The translations under genes were made by a program, and so were the position numbers. From contig NZ_JALLIK010000106.1 in NCBI RefSeq assembly GCF_023093595.1, forward strand, positions 1-64,000: 64,000 nt of DNA, read 5' to 3'. This document shows, one piece after another, positions 1-8,283 of the stretch. The notes beneath the pieces are model-generated. The model saw nothing but the letters and a program-made list of their open reading frames with translations. It ran no database searches and had not been told where the DNA came from. Positions within the stretch are counted from its first letter, which is position 1. Each line of letters starts with the position of its first letter. The DNA comes from Thauera aromatica_A (GTDB taxonomy: Bacteria; Pseudomonadota; Gammaproteobacteria; Burkholderiales; Rhodocyclaceae).

Positions 1-291
1 CCGAACGCTTCAATTTCGACTCACCCATCGGGTGACTTCCTTGATCAACGCCAAACCCTTAGCCTGCCAGTATTACGGGCAAACTGCACCTCACCAACTG
101 AGGTTTCTAGGATCATTACAACAAAGCACCGTCTGGCCGTTGTGTCAGAACTGCAAACAACTTGCAAGTTGAGAGGCCCCCGGCATTTCGCCTTCCAATC
201 GCGCGATACACTCGAGGGCAGAACAACGGACGGATTCGCTGTGCTTCCTCAAACCGGATCCATGCTACCTTCAGGGGCTGAATGCAAGCCC

Positions 292-1959
292 ATGCCCAGC
301 ATGAACAACAGCCTGAGCACCATTGAACCACCACACAAAATGCCGGGCCATCGCTCGAACATCCTGATCGTCGACGATGCGATCTCGAACATCGAGACGC
401 TCGCGAAAATCCTCGAGTCCGACTGCGATGTCAGCATTGCGACATCCGGCCCGAAAGCCCTGGATTTACTGACCCGCTCGGCCCGACCCGACCTGATCCT
501 GCTCGATGTGATGATGCCGGGCATGGACGGTTTCGAAGTCTTCGATGCCATCAAGCGCATGCCGGCCCTGTGCGACATTCCGGTGATCTTCATCACGGCG
601 ATGTCCGATGCAGCGAGCGAATTCAGGGCGCTGGCCGCGGGTGCGATGGACTTCATCCAGAAACCCTTCAATCCGGCAGTCGTGCTGGCGCGGGTCCAGC
701 TTCATCTGGGTCTGGTACAGCAACGCAAGGATCTCGAAGCGCTCAATCTCAAGCTGGCTCAAAGCCTGCTCGAAACCCAGCAGGCGCAGGAGAAAATGCG
801 CGTGCTGGCCACTGCACTGGAGTACAGCCCGACCTCGGTGCTGATCACCTCCCCTGCCGGACTGATCGAATACGTCAACCCGCATTTCGTCCGCAGCACG
901 GGTTACACCGCCGACGAAGTCGTGAGCAAGAACCCCAGACTGCTCAGTTCGGGCCTGACCGGACGGGATGTTTACAAGAACTTGTGGGCCACGCTGCATC
1001 GTGGCGAGGTATGGTCGGGCGAACTGATCAACCGCGCCAAGGATGGCCGGATCTATCGGGCCGAGGCGCATATTGCGCCGGTCAAGGATGACCAGGGTCG
1101 CACCTCCCGTTACGTCGCCATTCAGCTCGACATCACGTCAAAACATGAAGCCGAGCAGGCTGCCATCCGGGCACGACAGCGCGAGCTGGAAATCAGCGCA
1201 AACATCCAGCAGCAATTGCTGTTCGGACAATTGCCGTCGAACATGCCGGCCTACTCGATCGCCTGTTTTTCGGAAGCCTCGCAGGTCGTGGATGGCGATT
1301 TCTATACCTTCACGACCCTCGGCCCGGCCAGTTTCGAAGTGCTGACCGGCGACGTGATGGGCAAGGGCGTGTCCGCCGCGCTGGTCGGGGCCGGGGTCAA
1401 GAACACCTACCGCGAGGTCTTCCTCGACCTGATGATCGGCGCCAATGGCCAGGGCCTGCCCTCACCGGCCGCGCTGATCAATGCGATCCATGCGCGGACC
1501 TCTCCGCATCTGATCGATCTCGGCGTGTTCGTGACCCTGTCGCTGCTGCGCTTCGACCATGCGGCCAGCACCGTGACCTGGGTCAATGCCGGGCATGGCC
1601 CCACCCTGCTGGCGACCGGTCAGGGCGAGGTGCAGGAACTGCTCGGCGACAACATGCCACTGGGCGTGATGCAGGAAGAAATTTATGTCGAGCATGTCAC
1701 CCCGATGCGGCAGGGCGACACACTGCTGGTGTTTACAGACGGACTCTCCGAAGCGACGGACGGCCAGCAGAACCAGTATGGCATCGAACGGGTCAAGAAC
1801 GCTCTGCAACACAGTCAGCAAGTCGGGCTGAGCCCACAAAGCACCCTGGACAAGATGCGTGCTGAAGTGGGTCATTTCACGGACCACGGCAAGCTGCATG
1901 ACGATCTGACCGTGATTCTCGTGCAGTCCCTGGCACCCGGCTCGGCTTCGAACGGGTGA
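292..1959 (+). CDS. Receiver-PAS-SpoIIE (PP2C-type) serine phosphatase response regulator
   Basis: This is a three-domain signalling protein of about 555 residues. The N-terminal receiver holds a phospho-acceptor Asp near residue 72 (LLDVMMPGMDG) and the conserved Lys near 124 (QKPFNP). A PAS/PAC sensor follows at about 170-285. The C-terminal half is a SpoIIE/RsbU phosphatase with metal-binding motifs GDVMGKG (near 354), FTDGLSE (near 483) and HDDLTV near the end. Such proteins dephosphorylate anti-anti-sigma (STAS) proteins in partner-switching pathways; no STAS or anti-sigma gene is visible nearby. The frame is open back to a GTG at 142, but the first 50 codons look non-coding and the receiver begins at about 358, so I prefer ATG 292 (ATG 262 and 301 are alternatives). 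It precedes a hybrid kinase on the same strand, a plausible phosphodonor. Confidence 0.85.
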   Translation: MPSMNNSLSTIEPPHKMPGHRSNILIVDDAISNIETLAKILESDCDVSIATSGPKALDLLTRSARPDLILLDVMMPGMDGFEVFDAIKRMPALCDIPVIFITAMSDAASEFRALAAGAMDFIQKPFNPAVVLARVQLHLGLVQQRKDLEALNLKLAQSLLETQQAQEKMRVLATALEYSPTSVLITSPAGLIEYVNPHFVRSTGYTADEVVSKNPRLLSSGLTGRDVYKNLWATLHRGEVWSGELINRAKDGRIYRAEAHIAPVKDDQGRTSRYVAIQLDITSKHEAEQAAIRARQRELEISANIQQQLLFGQLPSNMPAYSIACFSEASQVVDGDFYTFTTLGPASFEVLTGDVMGKGVSAALVGAGVKNTYREVFLDLMIGANGQGLPSPAALINAIHARTSPHLIDLGVFVTLSLLRFDHAASTVTWVNAGHGPTLLATGQGEVQELLGDNMPLGVMQEEIYVEHVTPMRQGDTLLVFTDGLSEATDGQQNQYGIERVKNALQHSQQVGLSPQSTLDKMRAEVGHFTDHGKLHDDLTVILVQSLAPGSASNG

Positions 1960-2119
1960 GCCACACGCTGGCGTGCTGAATGCGCCTAGCTGACCGGGTT
2001 AAGATGCGTTCCCTGAGCACGGGGCAGGACTTTGCCTGACCTCCCCGCTGCCATGCAGGCTACGGGCCGAATGACCAAGGCTTGGTCGGGGGCTGCCCGA
2101 TTGCACGAATGGACCCTTG

Positions 2120-5100
2120 ATGACGGCCCTGATACGCGACCGCTTCCAGATCGAATGGCTACTGCTGATCGCCAGCCTGCTGGTGGTCGGCTGCGCGCTG
2201 GGCTGGTCTAACTATAGGGAGTACGACGGAATCGGCCGGCACGAGCATGACCGGCTGGGGGTGCAGGCCCGGGTCATCGAGCACTCGGTGAGCCGTACGC
2301 TCGATGTGATCAACCGCACACTGACCAACATCCGTGACAACCTGCCGGTCTGGCAGTTGCAGCAGGATAGGGTGGATAGAGCCAATTCACGCCTCGCCGC
2401 CTTTGCCGACGCGATGCGCAGCGTGCGTACTTTCCTGGTGCTCGACGCCTCGGGCAAGGTCATCGCAGCCAGCCGACCGGAACTGCTGGGGCAGAACTTC
2501 AGCGAGCGTCAGTATTTTCAGACACCGCGTGCGCAGCCCGACCCCGACCGCCTGTATGTCAGCCCGCCCTTCCGCACCGTGCTCGGCGTCTGGACGATGA
2601 TCGTCACACGGATGGTTCCCGGCCCGGACGGCTCGTTTGCCGGGGTCATCACCGCCACCCTCGATCCGGAAGAACTGCGGGCGGAACTCGGCGCTGTGCT
2701 GTACGAACCGGACATGTGGGCGGCGCTGGCGCATGGCGACGGCCTGCTGCTGATGACGGAGCCGGCGGTCAATGAACTGCCCGGCAAGAATCTGGCGCAG
2801 CCCGGCAGCTTCTTCACACGACACATGAACAGCGGCCTGACGGCACAGGTGCTGGAAGGCACCGTGCTGGCCACTGGCGAGTACCGGCTGATGGCGCTGC
2901 ACACCATCTGGCCGGCCGGACTGCGGATGGACAAACCGCTGGTGGCGGCGATCAGCCGGGACGTCGGCGCACTGTACGCGGACTGGCGTCAGCGTGCCTG
3001 GTACGAGGCCGGGCTGTTCGGTACGTTCGCGCTGCTGAGCCTGGTCTGGCTGCAGCGCAGCCAGCGGCGACGCAGATGGCTGCAGGCCCAGCAGGGTCAG
3101 GCCGACGCAGCCCTGGCCGAGAGCGAACGCTTCATGCGCTCGCTGGTGGACATCATCCCCGGCATGGTGGGCTACTGGGACAACGACCTGCGCTGCCGTT
3201 TCGCCAACAAGTCCTACCTGGAATGGTTTGGCAAATCCCCCGAAGAGATGCAGGGCATCGAGATCGCGGCGCTGATGGGCGAGGAGCTGTTCCGGCAGAA
3301 CGAGCCCTTCATCCGCGGTGCGCTCGCCGGCCAGCCGCAGGAGTTCGAACGCACCCTGATCAAGCCCGACGGCAGCATCGGCTACACTTGGGCGCATTAC
3401 ATCCCGGATGTGGTGGGCGGGCATGTGGTGGGCGGGCATGTGCTGGGCTTTTTCGCACATGTAGCCGACATTTCGGCGATCAAGCGCATCCAGCAGCAAC
3501 TCGAAGTCAGCAATGCTGAGCTCGAGAAGCGCAGCATCGAGGCCGAGGCCGCCAGCCGGGCAAAAAGTGCCTTCGTCGCCAACATGAGCCATGAGATCCG
3601 CACGCCGATGAACGCGGTGCTGGGTCTGCTGCAGTTGCTGGAACTGACCCGGCTGGACGCGCGGCAGCTGGACTATGTGCGCAAGGCGCAGGGTGCCGGG
3701 CAGTCCCTGCTGGGCCTGCTCAACGACATTCTCGACTTTTCCAAGGTGGAGGCCGGCAAGCTGGAGCTCGACGTGCTGCCCTTCCGGCTCGACGAGATGT
3801 TGCGCAACCTGTCGGTGATGCTGGCCGGAGCGGTACGCAGCCAGGCCGTCGAGGTGCTGTTCCAGCTCGATCCCGGGCTGCCGCATGCACTGCGCGGCGA
3901 CGGACTGCGCCTGCAGCAGGTGCTGCTGAATCTGGCCGGCAACGCGATCAAATTCACCGAGCGCGGCGAGGTGGTGGTCGCGCTGAAGTTGCTGGAGGAA
4001 ACGCCGGAGGCGGTGCACATCGAGTTTTCGGTGCGCGACACCGGCATCGGCATTGCGCCGGACGTCCTGCCCCGGCTGTTCAGCGCCTTCGAGCAGGCGG
4101 ACGCCTCGACCACCCGACGCTTCGGCGGCTCTGGTCTGGGGCTGGCGATCAGCCGGCGACTGGTGCAGCTGATGGGTGGCGAGCTGGCGGTGGAAAGCGT
4201 GCCGGGACAGGGTAGCCATTTCCATTTTTCCGTCCGCTTCAGCCGCGATGCCGAAGCGCACGCACAGGAATCTGCCAGCACTCCACCCCGCCAGACGGCC
4301 CAGCCGCTGAGGGTGCTGATCGCGGACGACAACGCCACCGCCCGCGAGGTGCTCGCTGCGATGGCCGAATCCTTTGGTTGGCAAGTGACAATAGTCGCCA
4401 GCGGCAGGCAGGCACTCGAACAGTTGCGCGCGGCCGACGACGCTGGACAGCCCTTCGACGTGCTCTGCGTGGACTGGATCATGCCCGACATGGACGGCTG
4501 GGCAACCCTGCAGCAGCTGCGTTCCAGCCATCCGGGCCGTCTGCCGGCCATCCTGATGGTGACGGCCCATGGCCGTGAGCTGGTCGAGGAGCAACTGGTC
4601 AAGCACCCCCAGGCGCTCGACGGCCTGCTGGTCAAGCCGGTGACCCCGTCGATGCTGTTCGATGCAGTTTCCCAGGCTACCGGCGGCGAGAAAAGCATCC
4701 CTCAGTCCACCGGCGAGCAGCTTGCCCAGACGAAACAGCCACTCGCCGGCCTGCGGGTGCTGCTGGTCGAGGATCATCCGCTCAATCAGCAGGTGGCCCG
4801 CGAGTTGCTGTCCCGCGCTGGAGCAGAGATCGAAATCGCCAGCAACGGCCTGCAGTGCATCGAATGCGTCCGCGCTGCCGCCCGGCCTTTCGATGCGATC
4901 CTGATGGACATCCAGATGCCGACGATGGACGGCTACACCGCCACCCGCATCCTGCGCACCGAAACCGGCATCACCACGCCGATCATCGCGATGACCGCGA
5001 ATGCCATGCCCGCCGACCGCGAGGCCTGCATCGCAGCCGGCATGAACGACCATGTGGGCAAGCCGATCGACATCCGTGTCCTGATCGACTGTCTGCTGCG

Positions 5101-5755
5101 GCATTGCCGCCGGACACCGGTCGGCCACGCACCCGCTGAGGTCCGCCAGCCACCTGCGCTACCCGAGATACCCGAGGACTTCGACCTGGCCGCTGCGCTG
5201 GCCAGGGTCGATGGCAACCCCGACCTTTTTGTCCAACTGGCACGACGCTTTGGTGCAGATGGTGCGGCCATCCTGGCAAACGCCATGGCCGCCTGGCAGC
5301 GCAGTGATCATTCAACGCTGGCCAAAGAGATGCATACGCTGAAGGGCCTGGCGGCCACGCTGGGCGCACAAGCCTTGCAGCAGCAGGCTGCCGACATCGA
5401 AGCGGCGATCAGGGAAGCACCCGACACCGACCTCCTGCGCCAACTGACCGACCTGGTGGTCGAGCTGGCATCGGCAGCGGCCACGCTGCGGACGGTGGCC
5501 GATGCGCTTGCCCCCGAGCAGAAAACCGCTGAAGGAGAGATGACTCCAGCTCAGTTCCGGGAACGACTCGAAGCGCTGGATGCCTTGCTTGCGGAGTCCA
5601 ATATGCGCGCACTGGATGTGTTTGCCGCGTTCAAACAGGAGGCCGGGGCAGCGTTCGCCCAAAGCTTGGCCCCACTCGACGACGCCTTGCAGGCTTTCGA
5701 TTTCACCACTGCCCGCAAGATAATCGACGGACTCGAAGCGGATCTGAAATCATGA
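2120..5755 (+). CDS. Hybrid sensor histidine kinase (PDC sensor, PAS, HisKA, HATPase, two receivers, Hpt)
   Basis: This membrane hybrid kinase has about 1211 residues. A membrane segment at about 13-30 is followed by an extracytoplasmic PDC/dCache-type sensor, a second membrane segment near 290-312, and a PAS domain at about 335-460. The HisKA domain has its phospho-His at 491 (NMSHEIRTPMNA) and is followed by an HATPase_c domain with GGSGLGLAIS. Two receiver domains have Asp 785 (DWIMPDMDG) and Asp 930 (MDIQMPTMDG). A C-terminal Hpt domain has His 1072 (HTLKGLA). This is a full BarA/EvgS-like phosphorelay in one chain. The stop overlaps the start of the next receiver gene (ATGA), so the two are translationally coupled and that receiver is the likely output. 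The track start could be the TTG at 2117, but the adjacent ATG 2120 is preferred. The ligand is unknown. Confidence 0.9.
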   Translation: MTALIRDRFQIEWLLLIASLLVVGCALGWSNYREYDGIGRHEHDRLGVQARVIEHSVSRTLDVINRTLTNIRDNLPVWQLQQDRVDRANSRLAAFADAMRSVRTFLVLDASGKVIAASRPELLGQNFSERQYFQTPRAQPDPDRLYVSPPFRTVLGVWTMIVTRMVPGPDGSFAGVITATLDPEELRAELGAVLYEPDMWAALAHGDGLLLMTEPAVNELPGKNLAQPGSFFTRHMNSGLTAQVLEGTVLATGEYRLMALHTIWPAGLRMDKPLVAAISRDVGALYADWRQRAWYEAGLFGTFALLSLVWLQRSQRRRRWLQAQQGQADAALAESERFMRSLVDIIPGMVGYWDNDLRCRFANKSYLEWFGKSPEEMQGIEIAALMGEELFRQNEPFIRGALAGQPQEFERTLIKPDGSIGYTWAHYIPDVVGGHVVGGHVLGFFAHVADISAIKRIQQQLEVSNAELEKRSIEAEAASRAKSAFVANMSHEIRTPMNAVLGLLQLLELTRLDARQLDYVRKAQGAGQSLLGLLNDILDFSKVEAGKLELDVLPFRLDEMLRNLSVMLAGAVRSQAVEVLFQLDPGLPHALRGDGLRLQQVLLNLAGNAIKFTERGEVVVALKLLEETPEAVHIEFSVRDTGIGIAPDVLPRLFSAFEQADASTTRRFGGSGLGLAISRRLVQLMGGELAVESVPGQGSHFHFSVRFSRDAEAHAQESASTPPRQTAQPLRVLIADDNATAREVLAAMAESFGWQVTIVASGRQALEQLRAADDAGQPFDVLCVDWIMPDMDGWATLQQLRSSHPGRLPAILMVTAHGRELVEEQLVKHPQALDGLLVKPVTPSMLFDAVSQATGGEKSIPQSTGEQLAQTKQPLAGLRVLLVEDHPLNQQVARELLSRAGAEIEIASNGLQCIECVRAAARPFDAILMDIQMPTMDGYTATRILRTETGITTPIIAMTANAMPADREACIAAGMNDHVGKPIDIRVLIDCLLRHCRRTPVGHAPAEVRQPPALPEIPEDFDLAAALARVDGNPDLFVQLARRFGADGAAILANAMAAWQRSDHSTLAKEMHTLKGLAATLGAQALQQQAADIEAAIREAPDTDLLRQLTDLVVELASAAATLRTVADALAPEQKTAEGEMTPAQFRERLEALDALLAESNMRALDVFAAFKQEAGAAFAQSLAPLDDALQAFDFTTARKIIDGLEADLKS

Positions 5756-6264
5756 CATATCCTTACAACCTGCCGCCCGAGCTCCACGCACTGGCCCAGC
5801 TGCCAGAGCGGCCTCGCTTGCTGATCGTCGACGACCAGCCGATCAACCTGCAGTCGCTCTACCAGATATTCCAGGCCAACCATGAGGTGTTCGTGGCTAC
5901 AAGCGGCCAGCAGGCGCTGGACTTCTGCCACAGCAAACCACCGCCCGACCTGATCCTGCTCGACGTTGTGATGCCCGGCATGGATGGTCTGGAAACCTGC
6001 CGACAGCTGAAAGCTGAACCCGCCTTTGCCGACATTCCGGTGATCTTCGTGACGGCCGGCACCACGCCGGCCGACGAGGCAGCGGCACTCGAAGCCGGCG
6101 GCGTGGATTTCATCGCCAAGCCCTTCAACCCTGCCGTGGTACGCGCCCGCGTTCGTACCCATCTCACGCTCAAGGTACAGACGGAACTGCTGCGCTCGCT
6201 GCTGCTCACAGGCGTTGCCTCACACGGCAGCCCGAGCAGCAATGCGCGAACTGCGCCCGGATGA
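5752..6264 (+). CDS. Single-domain response regulator, possibly a truncated diguanylate cyclase
   Basis: This 170-residue protein has one receiver domain: LLIVDDQ at the start, the phospho-acceptor Asp at 71 (LILLDVVMPGMDG), and the Lys of AKPFNPA. Its start overlaps the stop of the hybrid kinase by 4 bp, so it is probably the kinase's cognate receiver. After the receiver the chain reads HLTLKVQTELLRSLLLTGVA and then a short Pro/Ser/Ala-rich tail. In related proteins the same helix normally leads into a GGDEF domain (family knowledge, not shown here). The last 25 or so residues therefore look like a junction where an output domain was lost, at the edge of a mobile region. It may still act as a stand-alone CheY-like relay. 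Confidence 0.85.
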   Translation: MTYPYNLPPELHALAQLPERPRLLIVDDQPINLQSLYQIFQANHEVFVATSGQQALDFCHSKPPPDLILLDVVMPGMDGLETCRQLKAEPAFADIPVIFVTAGTTPADEAAALEAGGVDFIAKPFNPAVVRARVRTHLTLKVQTELLRSLLLTGVASHGSPSSNARTAPG

Positions 6265-6525
6265 GCGCCACACCGCCCTGGCCCCCGGGCCAGTAAAACT
6301 GAACTGAATCGGCCAGCGATGCGCCGCCGCAGTTGATCAGCCTGTCGGCGCGCGTCTAAAACTACCCAGCGGTGCGCGTTGAATTTTACCCAGGCAATTT
6401 AGCTGCTCGTCATGGAGCAGCCGATGTTCAGTGTAGTCGAGTTACTGACCGCGAGTGTGCGCAGAGAAGCCCGCGAAGGGCGTAGCCCGAGGCGGGCTTC
6501 TCTGCGCGGGGCGCCTTGACGGACG
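6265..6525. other. Gene-poor junction between chromosome and decayed island
   Basis: I see no convincing gene here. The stretch contains two similar decamers (CTACCCAGCG and TTACCCAGGC, roughly 6353-6393) that may be the worn end of an insertion sequence. A small frame from 6411 (36 codons) runs through the perfect hairpin at 6460-6508 and is probably not translated. The segment marks the change from chromosomal signalling genes to island remnants. Confidence 0.5.
6460..6508. repeat. Perfect 16-bp inverted repeat (hairpin)
   Basis: GCGCAGAGAAGCCCGC at 6460-6475 is the exact reverse complement of 6493-6508, with a 17-nt loop that itself contains GGGC/GCCC. There is no T-run, so it is not a classical terminator. 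Its position beside a transposase fragment suggests the end of a small mobile or REP-like element. Confidence 0.75.
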
Positions 6526-6783
6526 CTATCCCACCCAGGCCAGTTGTTCCACCGTCGTCCCGGCTGGAGCCCAGGTGGTAAAGAACGCCAGCTCACCACC
6601 GAGCACGCGGCGCCGAATCAGCAGCCCACGCGTCCATCTTCCGATCAGCGCGGCGTTATAGTCATTGGCGTCCAGGTCGGCCTGTTGGACATAGGCCCAA
6701 TCATGCAGACGAGGAAGATGCTTTCTGCCGTATCGTGTCTTCGACTTTGCGCGAGCACCACGCCTTTTCATTCTGCGTGGCAT
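6526..6783 (-). pseudogene. IS701/IS4-like transposase fragment
   Basis: The 85 readable codons contain RLHDWAYVQQADLDANDYN, WTRGLLIRR and GELAFFTTWAPAGT. From memory this is the stretch just before the catalytic Glu region of IS701/IS4-like DDE transposases, which are about 400 residues or more. The N-terminal two thirds and the C-terminal part, including the RWAIEDSFE-like segment, are missing. The fragment ends in a stop shortly before the 6460-6508 hairpin. It is therefore a dead remnant and not a gene. The identification rests on motif recognition only. Confidence 0.65.
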
Positions 6784-6785
6784 GC

Positions 6786-7196
6786 TCAGCGCATCGGTTC
6801 ACCTTGAGGCGATCGACTACCGCGCGAGATTGAAGGCACTGCATGCGTGAAGCCACGAAAAGCGCGGTCATACGATAACCCTCGCCGGAACGCGGGGTCG
6901 CGGACATAGCTCGGCGCCGCCTCGGCAGCGATCAGCGCCGGTGCGAACGCCCCTGCCCACGTGCACGCCGCCTGGCGGAAGAACGGCAGCGCCTCGCCTG
7001 CGCGCCCAGTGCGCGCGAACGCGTCATCGACCGCCACCACGGCCTGCCAGCCGCGCGCCGCGTAGTCGAGCGCGTAGCGCCCGATCACCGTCTGCTCGAA
7101 CTCGGGCGTGCCGCGCGGCGGCAGGCCCGCCGGATCGAGGTCGTCGAGCGGGATCTGGAAGATTTCGGGGGCTTGGGCAGGGCAGGGAAAAATCAA
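6786..7196 (-). CDS. Hypothetical protein of the island (doubtful)
   Basis: An open frame of about 136 codons runs from a possible TTG at 7196, and the frame is open further upstream through a terminator hairpin. The middle section (for example RYALDYAARGWQAVVAVDDA) has the composition of a real protein, but I do not recognise a family. The last 40 or so residues look random and it stops 3 bp before the transposase fragment, so it may be the 5' remains of a longer gene cut by the insertion. Its start is uncertain. Confidence 0.3.
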   Translation of the reverse strand: MIFPCPAQAPEIFQIPLDDLDPAGLPPRGTPEFEQTVIGRYALDYAARGWQAVVAVDDAFARTGRAGEALPFFRQAACTWAGAFAPALIAAEAAPSYVRDPAFRRGLSYDRAFRGFTHAVPSISRGSRSPQGEPMR

Positions 7197-7228
7197 GAAA
7201 CCCCCGCAGCCACGTTGGACTGCGGGGG
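7189..7228 (-). terminator. Rho-independent terminator after the HD-domain gene
   Basis: On the minus strand CCCCCGCAG pairs with CTGCGGGGG (7201-7209 with 7220-7228, 10-nt loop), followed by TTTCTTGATTTTT. It lies about 90 bp after the stop of the HD-domain gene and closes the excisionase-integrase-HD transcription unit. Confidence 0.85.
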
Positions 7229-7320
7229 CTGATGGACTGCGCGTGCGATCACGCCGGCTGGCTTCGTGCTCCCCGAACGCGCTCACATTCCCGTTGCCGG
7301 TGCTGGCATCGCCCGCTCCT

Positions 7321-8283
7321 TCAGACGCTTGTCCCAACCACGTAGGGCTGTCCGCGCAGGTGGGGATGAAAGCGCCCGAAGCCTGCCTGGGCCGGCGAGT
7401 GCCGCGCCATCAGCTCGATCTGCCCCGAGAGCCGGTCCGCAGCCGAGAGCAGGATCGCATCGAGCGTGCAGGGCTCGCGCAGCCCGAGCCACTCCGGGGC
7501 GCCGCGTGCGCTCGTGAGCGCATGGATCAGGCCGACGTACTGGGGCTCGGGGATGCAGACGCGGGCGTTGGCGACGGCCGCCGCGATCCACTCGATGATG
7601 GTGTGGCGGTGGCCGATGAGCTTGCCGCGCGTCGTCATCTCGAGGCCGCTACCGCCCAGGCAGTACTCGTCGGCTTTACCGGCGTCATGGAGCAAGGCCG
7701 CCATCAGGAGCACGTCCGGGCAGGCGAGCGCCTGGCTCTCGGCCATCTTGAGCGCCTGCTCCGCCACTTCCAGCGTGTGGCGGAGGTTGCCGTGTGCACC
7801 GCTGTGGTGCCCTCTCAGCGAACTCGCGCCGAGCAGGTAGCGGTGCAGCCGCGACGCGTCCCAGAAGATGGCGTTGAACAAGTGCTGGAAGTGGGGTGAC
7901 AGCCTCTGCCACAACGCACTGGCACGACTGACCAGCGTGCGCTCCTGCACCCAGGCTGTCGGGATCGTCTGGAATACGTCGACACTCGGCTCCGGGCGCT
8001 CGAGCACCGCGAGGCGGCTGATGCGTACCGCACCCCCCAGACTCTCGGGCCTGCCAAGCCAGCGGATCGACACTAGGCTGCCGACGCCGAGCCGGGCGTC
8101 GACCTTGCGCGAAGGCCACTCGACCATCAGGCTGGCGCGCTCGTGAAACAGCACCGCGCGGTTCAGGGCATAGTGATTATCGAGCGGCAAACGGCTGATC
8201 GATTCCACACGAAAGATCGGTGGCAGCTTCGCCACCACGTTGTCCGGAGCAGCGGAAGGGATGGGCAGGTGCTGTTCAGTCAT
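7321..8283 (-). CDS. OB-fold/HD-domain protein, YhaM-like phosphohydrolase or exoribonuclease
   Basis: This protein of about 320 residues has an N-terminal region that could be an OB-like nucleic-acid-binding fold and a C-terminal HD domain. The metal ligands are visible in order: LRHTLEVAEQ, LLHDAGK and the His of LIGHRHTI. The arrangement resembles the YhaM 3'-5' exoribonuclease family, but other HD phosphohydrolases are possible. ATG 8283 is chosen because AAGGAG sits 6 nt upstream on the mRNA; the start overlaps the integrase stop by 8 nt, so the gene is coupled to the integrase. A terminator follows at 7189-7228. It is island cargo; its role in excision, replication or host interaction is unknown. 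Confidence 0.7.
   Translation of the reverse strand: MTEQHLPIPSAAPDNVVAKLPPIFRVESISRLPLDNHYALNRAVLFHERASLMVEWPSRKVDARLGVGSLVSIRWLGRPESLGGAVRISRLAVLERPEPSVDVFQTIPTAWVQERTLVSRASALWQRLSPHFQHLFNAIFWDASRLHRYLLGASSLRGHHSGAHGNLRHTLEVAEQALKMAESQALACPDVLLMAALLHDAGKADEYCLGGSGLEMTTRGKLIGHRHTIIEWIAAAVANARVCIPEPQYVGLIHALTSARGAPEWLGLREPCTLDAILLSAADRLSGQIELMARHSPAQAGFGRFHPHLRGQPYVVGTSV

Noticed and set aside
142..291. N-terminal extension of the SpoIIE-type phosphatase from GTG 142
   Set aside because: The 50 residues look non-coding and precede the normal receiver start; a downstream ATG is more likely.
2387..5128. A 913-codon open frame antisense to the hybrid kinase
   Set aside because: Antisense shadow without recognisable domains; the sense frame has complete kinase motifs.
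6411..6518. A 36-codon frame starting MEQPMFSVVELL
   Set aside because: It reads through the perfect hairpin, has no ribosome site and no recognisable relatives.
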